Origin: Diplonema papillatum
Taxonomy: Eukaryota > Euglenozoa > Diplonemea > Diplonemida > Diplonemidae
Length of the DNA stretch: 64,000 nucleotides
Direction of reading: 5' to 3'
Assembly (NCBI GenBank): GCA_030068145.1
Contig: JAPJBO010000013.1
Span: 570,001 to 634,000, forward strand
The notes under the pieces are model-generated. The model was not told the DNA's origin. It did no database searches and saw nothing but the letters and a program-made list of their open reading frames with translations. The first letter of the stretch is position 1, and each line of letters opens with the position of its first letter. The translations under genes and the position numbers were made by a program. Positions 57,142-64,000 of the stretch are shown piece by piece.

Positions 57142-57672
57142 ATGAATGATCGTGAGGGAAGACGTCGTGTCGTGCGCGGTGCCAGGAAACGGCGCGGCTC
57201 TGTAGGACCTGTGACAAGGGACGATGATGACACTAACATGTTCACGTGGCTGGTCCAGCTTGTGTACGTGCAGAGGCGCATGGTGCTGACCGTGTTGCTT
57301 GTTGGGTTTGTGCTCGGGTCCCTTCAGGCAGTGCCCATCCTGCAGAGCATGTACCTCGGCGGTCAGGTCGTTGGCTCCACGCAGGAACGGTATGAGGAGA
57401 TTGTTCTCACGAAAGACTCGTTCGCAAAGAAGTACGGGTTCTCGTTCAGCGACCAGCTGCAGGTGACGGAAGTCGAGAAGAACTCCCCTGCTTTTCATGC
57501 CGGCATCCGGAAGTTCATTGGCAGGACTATGCGCCGCGTAAACGGCATCCGCATTCATGACTCCGGTGACTTTTCACGGGCCATCGCCCGACGTCAGCGA
57601 CGATCTTCAATAACAACGCCAGTTGTCGTCGATTTTGTGCCGCTCGTATGCAGACACTTCTTTTCGCCTTGA
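57142..57672 (+). CDS. Membrane-anchored PDZ-like protein
   Basis: A single exon of 176 residues from an ATG at 57142. Residues 1-30 are strongly basic then acidic (RRRVVRGARKRRG, DDDD). 47-66 is one transmembrane helix (MVLTVLLVGFVLGSLQAVP), so a single-pass protein with a basic cytoplasmic end is likely. Residues 97-165 resemble a PDZ fold: FSFSDQLQVTEVEKNSPAFH then IGRTMRRVNGIRIHDSGDF, matching 'l.V..V..nSPA..aGi..G..i..vNG..v'. No protease domain is attached. The role is unknown; perhaps an organelle or endomembrane adaptor. Confidence 0.6.
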   Translation: MNDREGRRRVVRGARKRRGSVGPVTRDDDDTNMFTWLVQLVYVQRRMVLTVLLVGFVLGSLQAVPILQSMYLGGQVVGSTQERYEEIVLTKDSFAKKYGFSFSDQLQVTEVEKNSPAFHAGIRKFIGRTMRRVNGIRIHDSGDFSRAIARRQRRSSITTPVVVDFVPLVCRHFFSP

Positions 57673-58116
57673 GTGGAAAAAACACGCCGTCTTTTTTCCT
57701 CGAGGGTTTATGCACACGGCACCAAACATCCATGTGCAATTCCAGGCTCGTCTAACAGCTACTGACACACGTATAAGGCTACACGTAACGCGCATCACAC
57801 ACGCACGTATCAGGTTACCCCACAACGCATGCACACCCTCTCCGGTAGCTGACCTCCGCGGTCTTTGAAAAGTCGCAAAGGGAACTGTCAGGTAGACTTT
57901 AGCGGACATTGTCCGGCATGGGGAGGGGGCTTATTTTAATGCTTTGCCATGCTCACCGGGAAAAGGGGGGAAGCGTCGGCCACAGTATCCTAATTGGGCA
58001 ACGCTGTGGTCGGGGCTGAGGCCCCGTCGTCGGCAGGTTGATGCTGAGCTCTCTCACCACACGCGGTCAAGATGTGATGCCGCGGCAGGCAAAAGGCGAG
58101 AAGTGGAAAGAAGAAG
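57673..58116. other. Spacer
   Basis: Nothing supported. An ATG at 58076 opens another frame over the next gene's first exon, but its composition does not look coding. Confidence 0.4.
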
Positions 58117-60356
58117 ATGGCGGCCACCTGGCTGTGCAGGGAATGCAAGTGCCAGGTGGGCTGATGTACCCTGACAGGACGCAGTTGCGCCTGCACCCGA
58201 AAGGGTCGGTTGGGCTTATGATATGGCATATCATGTTTTGGTTTGCCATGCCGTCATCTGTCCGCCAACAAAATACAGGGAAGAGGGGTGGTCTCCGATA
58301 TGCCGGCAAGTGTCCGCCAAGTCTAACTGACAACTGACACGTTCCCATAGGACCTTAGCCTAGCATTTCTTCCGCGTGGAGGCACATGGAAGAGGGCCTC
58401 CGCAGGCCGGCGAGTAACAGGATGACAAAATGATAAGTGCGACTGTCAAGACATGTCAAACGCCTGAGCTCTCCGTCGAAAATGCCGAAAGCCACAGCGG
58501 GTCGCAGATGCTATTGCAAAAATGGAGGCCCGGCAGAGGCTGCTGTCGGAATTTGATGTAACTGCACAGCTCACAACAACACAGCGTGCTGGGCTCGCAG
58601 TCCACCCAGCGTGCCGGGCCTCAGACACAGTTCAACCTAGCAAACTGAACTGACTAGTCCTTGCTCGCCCAGGTCGGAAAGTTTCTTCATCTACCACAAA
58701 TTCCGTAGTTCCAGCAAACTTTCCACAAATTCCGTAGTTCCAGCAAACCTTAAGTCTACATGACCCTGACAGCACCCCAGAGTATTCACATCATCCTGGA
58801 GAAAAAGAAAGCCGCTCTTGAATTAGCGTAGCAGCCATTGCCCCTTTCGACTGGTTCTTCGGGCCTCTGTTTCACGCGCGGAGCCTGACGAGTTGTCACC
58901 TCGCCGCTCGTAGGTTAGGGCCTTGACTAAGCCGGCGGCTGTGCAGTACCACCGTCGAAACTTGCCACGGCGGCGAAAAAGTCCAGTACACTTATAAATC
59001 GTAGCTCTTTGCCGTTTCACACCCCGCACGCACTATGCAGGATCTACGCAATATGAGGTTTTGGGGGGTACCAGCCTTTCATCAGATTTGTAACAGAGTC
59101 CCTGGAGAGTCGGGAAAAAAACAACAACACACACAGCTGCGCGTTGGAGGCGCCGTCCGCTCTGTACAGCGGCTTGTTTTTAAATCGGGGCAAGTGGTGC
59201 CTCAGGGTACACTCGGCATCATCCTACGAGTACCCGGGTTGACTAAGGGATCTGTGGCACAGGTATACCCTTTAAACTATGCACAGCCTGCCCACAAGCC
59301 CCCGCATCAAATCCAGGCGTCGAAGCTGACTTCACTAGGAACCAGTTAAGCAAAGGGTAGGAGAGCACTAAACTGTTCCTAGCGCAGGGAGTCGGATACA
59401 CAAAAACAGGTACGATTTGGAGGCGTTCGCTTTGACGCGAATCCGTATCAAGTAGAGCCCGTCGTGGAGGAAGACAGTGTGCCTCGACGGTTTGAAGTAG
59501 TCCCTGCTTGGATTCTGAAGAACAGGGGAAAAGAGGTCTGCCCTTTGTTTGACCAGCAATGCGACTTCACCGAGGTCGTGCAGTTGGCTTCTTCTAGAGG
59601 TCAGCGGTAACGATGACACGGAGAATATGGATGTATCGAAAGTGCTGTGATCGGAACGATATCTCTGTTGCGGGGAGTCATCCAGCTTGGACGCACGCCG
59701 TCGGTCTCATCTCGTAGCATGTGAGGCACGGTGGTGTGCTCCCACTCGTTCTCAACGACCCTATCTTTAATATCCAACAATGATAGATATTTGGAGACTG
59801 CTGTCTCTTGCAGTATCTTTCTGATTCCGCGCGTGCTACAACGCTGCGCGATTGATTGTTCTAGTGTCACCAACGCCTGCAGGATGTGGAAGCCATAATC
59901 AACGAGCTTGGCTACGGGCCTCTGGGCTATCTCCCTAAGCTCATGGAATACGGTCTCGACAGGATGGACCTTCTAGCACAAGGCACCATTCAGGATGGTA
60001 TGATTTGCGTTTTTCTCCAGCTCCAAAATGCACGAAGCGGCATTCGTCCAAAATGCAGCATGGCTCTACAGTACACATGCTTTGGATGTCATGGACACTT
60101 TCCACCACCACAAACAGGCGCGGCACTTGGTGTTCTGCCGTTGCACTTTGATAGAATGACCGACATGGCAGCAGCTGTTGTGAAAGAGCGGAAGCGGCTG
60201 GAGGAGCACCGAGTGGCAGACGAACTGCAGGCAAAGGAGCTTTCTCACTTATCTGAGCTAGAATCTGAGGCGGCGAGGAGGGTGTATTCCGAGCTCAATA
60301 AACACGCGAACTTGGTTGCGGCGGCGAATGCAAGCCGTCTGAACTCGACGGGATGA
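58117..60356 (+). CDS. SH3-like barrel plus SAM-like protein, six exons
   Basis: Spliced model join(58117..58155, 58498..58557, 59137..59262, 59410..59535, 59883..59997, 60118..60356), 234 residues, frame kept throughout. The last four exons are well supported; the first two (MAATWLCRECKCQ and RVADAIAKMEARQRLLSEFD) are likely but less sure. Residues about 34-100 form a small beta-barrel (LVFKSGQVVPQGTLGIILRV, then VAQVRFGGVRFDANPYQVEP). About 118-175 resemble a SAM domain (AIINELGYGPLGYLPKLMEY, then LGVLPLHFDRMTDM). The tail is a charged coiled coil. The Cys pattern at the N-terminus hints at a small zinc knuckle. Probably a protein- or RNA-binding adaptor; no named family. Donors vary: GTGGGC, GTAACT, GTATAC, GTCTGC, GTATGA. 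Confidence 0.6.
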
Positions 60357-61202
60357 AGTCCAACGCGGAAGGGCTTCGACGGAGACAGGCGTTGCCGTAT
60401 GCTGCTTAGCTCCTTGCTAGCATGAGACGGGTAACCGACGCTGCTCTTCTACGGAGTTTTGCGTTCACGACATCTGCGGTTGGCCGAGAGTGATACCCAT
60501 TGTCTTGGCTCGACTTGGCTGCTCAGATTCGCAACAGTTAGCGTGCATGAGTCTCGCCGCCAGCGGAAGATATGTGGTTTGTCAACCAAACGAGCATCAA
60601 CACATCTTGTTCTCGGGTCATGCACAAGTGCTCGGCTCTCTCTCTCTCACAAGTCAATGTCGACAAAGGCACTCTTTCGAGTGCCCAGTCTGAGGGGGGA
60701 CAGTGTACGATTGTTTTCACGGGCAGTGACCTTTTCCTCTAGCCCCATGCCCGCCCGCCCGGTGTACCAAGAAGTGCACCGTGGGCAGGTCTCGCCGGTC
60801 GCGAAAGAAGTCGAATACCCTGTAGGCCGTTTAGTCCTTCTCTCACATCGCACAACATCTACAAGAGGACGGCAATCGCCTCAACGTCGCGCCCGATCGA
60901 GCCACGCTTGTCTCCGCACCTCGTGTGCCGCAGTCCATGCCAAATCTTGCGGGTTGTCCAACAATGCATTGCGATGGCTGGAGACGTAGGCAGCGTTTTC
61001 GGGGTTGATCAGAATTTACTAGTCGGAAACGATCCAGTGAAATGAATAAAACGAAGCGCCTGTCGGCCAAAGACGCACCCTCCGACAGTCGTTTTCTTTG
61101 TTTGCAAAGGACATGATGGTGAAATGAAAGATTAGAATGCAAAGACCAACGGAAGAAGGATTACGGAAGGGTGGGGGGAAGAGGGAAGAGACGTGTAGGT
61201 AA
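60357..61202. other. Spacer with a retroelement remnant
   Basis: No supported gene. A 177-codon + strand frame (60459-60989) is open but unconvincing. The remnant at 60946-61061 is listed separately. Confidence 0.5.
60946..61061 (+). mobile_element. Diverged terminal-repeat remnant of the YR element family
   Basis: Fossil. Shares GACGTAGGCAGCGT, GTTGATCAGAATT and AAACGAAGCGCCTGTC, in order, with the A and B repeats of the retroelement at 46098-50761, with many differences between. It has no coding part. Probably an old solo repeat left after loss of the body; much older than the 46-kb copy. Confidence 0.65.
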
Positions 61203-62168
61203 ATGCCGGTAATCAGCGTGCCCGACGACGCGGGCCACGATGAGCTGCAGGAGGCGTTGAAAACGATATGCGGCTACCCCTGCAACAGCGAGTGCATGGA
61301 TTGCGACGGCCGCGCGCCGAAATGGGCTGTCGTCAACTGGGGTATATTCGTCTGCATTCGCTGCTCGGGTATCCATAGGAATCTTGGCACTCACATATCA
61401 AAGGTAAAAAGTGTCAACCTCGACAAGTGGACTGTTGAAGAGGTCAGGTGGATTAGCAAAATGGGTAACGTGAAAGCTCAAGAGGTATGCGCTTACAAAC
61501 ACTAATATAATCTTATGAAACCCAAAGTTTGCGTAGTTCAAAGATCGAAGAGCCTTTGCGAGCTTGCAAACAAGTTGTCTGTCAAAAGTCGCGAGCGTCG
61601 TAAGCGAAATCCAGGCCACTGGTATTCCTCAACCAAGGAAATTATCCTCGCCGTTTGTAGTTGAAGGCGTATCATACGAAGCATTACGTTGGCCTGCAAA
61701 CTGCCCTGCCGGAGCTTGTAGCCGTTTCTGCTTTTAAGGGGGGGGTACGAATAGCCGTAGACCTGCACGTTACGCCCAAAACAGGTCCTAGAGGCAAGAC
61801 CGAAGAAAAGCTTCCCAAAGCCAACCGATACGACACCGACATCTGATGTGAGTGAATACATCAAGGCGAAGTACGCACGGCTGGAGATGGCCAGTAAAAC
61901 GAAAAAGCCGCCGACACTGAAGGCATGGCTGAAGAGAGAGCAGCGACGGAAGGAGGGCCGCCCCTCGCGCAAAAAGGAGAAAAAAGAGGACAAAGACAGG
62001 GACGTAGACGAAGAGTCGTCCGATGGCTCGGATTCACCCCTCGACTCCAGCTCCAACTCGCCTTCGCCCATCACTCCTTCCAGAGGCAAAGGAGTATTCG
62101 GCGACGTTACTGGCGACCCGTCGACGCTTGAAAAGCGAAAGAACGAGCTCTTGTCTTTGTTCGAGTAA
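61203..62168 (+). CDS. ArfGAP-domain protein
   Basis: Exon 1 is 61203-61484 (donor GAG|GTATGC) and the last exon 61821-62168; one short exon between them is not resolved. It stimulates GTP hydrolysis by Arf GTPases in vesicle traffic. Exon 1 has the zinc finger C-x2-C-x16-C-x2-C (CMDCDGRAPKW to VCIRC), the arginine finger in SGIHRNLG, and VKSVNLDKWTVEEV. The last exon resumes with PTSDVSEYIKAKYARLEM, as in the family, then a Lys/Glu-rich and Ser/Pro-rich tail. The usual 'YEANLP' link is missing between them; a SYEALRWP string at about 61677-61700 is a candidate but no in-phase splice was found. Family secure, middle structure incomplete. SMAP/AGFG-type by architecture. Confidence 0.85.
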
Positions 62169-62969
62169 CGAAAGGAGTCAAGGCAGTTTCTCCTGTTTCT
62201 TTCTCATTCTTCGAACCGCCTGGTTCGTCACCTGCTCTGGGTATCAATCACCCGTGGTTGGCGCTCCCTCTTCACCTCCGACATCGAAACATCCTCAAGA
62301 GGCGGCTCTTCTGTTTCGTTCACTGAGTCACAGTTTTCCTTTCTGACGCACTGCGACGCATGCGCCGCTGCATGCGCACGGGCTGCATTGCCTGTAGCTG
62401 CCACTCGCATCGGCCCTGGTGGCGCAACTGCTCACTAAGGCAGCAAACCCTTGCAATCTTCCTGACGAGTAAGGGCTGGACAAACTGCTCACCCGACGAA
62501 AATATCAAGGAAAATACACGAGTCCTATGTGTTGTCTGCTAGAACAAACCTTGGACTGGCTGTAATGCAGGAAGATGTTTCAGATTTGTCTCGTACCACT
62601 TGAACCACCCGCTCTCCGTCTGAGCTCCATTTTCGACTCTTCTGTGCTATTAATCCGCCCATTTCTGTACGTGCCGGCGGTAACTTGTTTGTTCAACGCA
62701 ATTGCTCTCTTCTCCTTTTCCCTTCTCTGAGAAATAAACAGGTGCAAAGCGCTGCCAGATGGAGACACCATTCGCAACCAGCTCCGTTTGTATCGTAGGC
62801 ATGAATCTCGGTACTAAGCGGATGATCTTGTGTCCCCAGGCTTGAATTCGGCTTTACTGCAGGCACCCCGATTGTGTTGTCGCTTGTGCGCAGGCGCTGG
62901 ACACGCGAGCCAAATGGTGGTTACCAGTGCTTGGTAATGGTTCTCCTCTCCCACAGGTTGGGGTTAAAT
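62169..62969. other. Intergenic spacer
   Basis: No gene or repeat I can support. Confidence 0.5.
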
Positions 62970-64000
62970 ATGTCGTTTGCCTGCGCTCTTCGAAGTGTTC
63001 TCCTGCTGCTGTGCTGGGCGCACGCGGCAAATTCAATACGGCCTTCGGAACCGAGGACGACCAGCCATGTTGAGACCATCAGGATATTCAACAAATGGTT
63101 CGCCTCACGCTACAACAAGGACGCGAAGAAGCCTCTTCAACTGGTCGTGAACAAGACTGTGGACGTCGGAGGCGGCTACGGCGTGTATGCAACGGAGGAT
63201 ATAGCGGCAGGCACCCCGTATCTTCGGATCCCGAACCGACTTCTGTTCTCGCTCGACTTCTTGGAACGGGAGCGGTCGCCGGTCGCGACTGTGCTGAAGG
63301 AAGCGAAAGTGACGCACAGTCTGCTGAAGCTCAACATTCTGCTGCAGTACGAACGGTTTGTGAAGGGACCGGAGTCGTATTTCCACGATTATATCTCGAT
63401 TATTCCTCACGAAATGGACACTCCGAGTTACTACACGAAAGCTGAGATGGCGGAGTTAAAGGGCACCCGAATCGAAGAGCTAACAGAGGTGGAAACTAAG
63501 AAGTGGTGGAAGACGTTTGGCCGGTTGAAAAAAGACTTGTTCGCTACACGCCCGCGCATGTTTCCAGTCGAGGTGTTCACGTGGAGCAATTTCAAGTGGG
63601 CTCAAAACATCATGCACACGCGGACCATTTGGACCGACGGCCGGCCCAACCTCATCCCGTTCCTGGACATGATCAATTGCCAAGAGCTCCCCGATCCTGA
63701 CCGGATTCACAAAACAGTAGCAGAAGACGGCCACGCCGTTACGTATGCGCCGTGGGAGTTCAAAAAGGGGCAGCAGGTCTTCGAAAATTATGGCCAAAAG
63801 AACCGGCACTACTTCGTCCACCATGGTTTCTCCCTAGAACGCAACTCGCAGGATTGCCTGGACCTACTCATTTTGCCTTTCGTCGAGAAGGTTCTGCTGA
63901 AGTCGGCGACAGAGGATGTCAGGCGAATTTTCTTCGACACAATTATCAAGCACCAGCTGCCGTATTCGCTCGACAAAGAGTTCTGCCTGAAGCCGACTGG
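62970..64000 (+). CDS. SET-domain (LSMT/SETD-type) protein, 5' part
   Basis: Open from an ATG at 62970 to the window edge, 343 residues so far. Residues 1-20 (MSFACALRSVLLLLCWAHA) look like a cleavable signal peptide. Then the split SET domain of the Rubisco-LSMT/SETD3/SETD6 class: GGGYGVYATEDIAAGTPYLR, an inserted helical i-SET region, NLIPFLDMINC (the N-H-S-type box, here N-C), GQQVFENYGQKN and VHHGFSLERN. Where this class normally has YGF, HGF is seen; that tyrosine is reported as catalytic in pea LSMT, so activity is uncertain. A substrate-binding C-terminal domain starts about residue 290. It is a lysine (or histidine) methyltransferase by family; the signal peptide suggests ER or complex-plastid routing. 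The 3' end lies outside. Confidence 0.8.
   Translation, partial: MSFACALRSVLLLLCWAHAANSIRPSEPRTTSHVETIRIFNKWFASRYNKDAKKPLQLVVNKTVDVGGGYGVYATEDIAAGTPYLRIPNRLLFSLDFLERERSPVATVLKEAKVTHSLLKLNILLQYERFVKGPESYFHDYISIIPHEMDTPSYYTKAEMAELKGTRIEELTEVETKKWWKTFGRLKKDLFATRPRMFPVEVFTWSNFKWAQNIMHTRTIWTDGRPNLIPFLDMINCQELPDPDRIHKTVAEDGHAVTYAPWEFKKGQQVFENYGQKNRHYFVHHGFSLERNSQDCLDLLILPFVEKVLLKSATEDVRRIFFDTIIKHQLPYSLDKEFCLKPT

Noticed and set aside
60459-60989. 177-codon + strand frame
   Set aside because: No protein-like pattern, and it runs into the retroelement remnant.

Overview
The window is nuclear DNA of an intron-bearing unicellular eukaryote. The genes have short spliceosomal introns (about 140-580 nt). 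They encode eukaryote-only proteins (FCF1/UTP24, ArfGAP, SLX9-like, POP5-like, PSP1), and mobile elements lie between them. I cannot name the species. The mixed base composition, head-to-tail gene order, ankyrin giant gene and tyrosine-recombinase retroelement suggest an alga-like protist, perhaps an alveolate or another lineage with a complex plastid; that is only a guess. Every gene I can support (sixteen, one cut by the window edge) lies on the + strand.

Layout. 1-1.7 kb: a four-exon PSP1-domain gene with a long CT microsatellite in its last intron. 1.7-12.6 kb: no convincing gene; decayed local repeats, a small inverted-repeat element and simple repeats. 12.6-24.6 kb: a coiled-coil protein and a 2,470-residue ankyrin protein with an ADP-ribosyltransferase-like region. 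25.2-44.1 kb: dense genes: SLX9-like, JmjC ribosomal-oxygenase-like, POP5-like, a PPR-like protein with a hydrophobic tail, a 1,321-residue unknown, a COQ11-like SDR, a longin-like protein and CCA tRNA nucleotidyltransferase. 44.1-54 kb: a transposon island with a 0.6-kb inverted-repeat element, two decamer minisatellites, and a 31-bp-TIR DNA transposon (4-bp target duplication) with a tyrosine-recombinase retrotransposon inserted inside it. 55.4-64 kb: FCF1, a PDZ-like membrane protein, a six-exon barrel/SAM-like protein, an ArfGAP and the 5' part of a SET-domain protein with a signal-peptide-like start.

Function. Several genes serve RNA or ribosome production (FCF1, SLX9-like, POP5-like, JmjC ribosomal-oxygenase-like, CCA enzyme), but nothing shows co-regulation beyond shared orientation. 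Exon borders were read by eye from splice signals, frame phase and family conservation; no transcript was available.

Most notable: the strict co-orientation; a short dispersed repeat that seems to supply the 3' half of an intron in the ankyrin gene; the ankyrin/ART-like giant; and the nested insertion at 46.0-51.6 kb, whose retroelement has split direct repeats and an unusual domain order.
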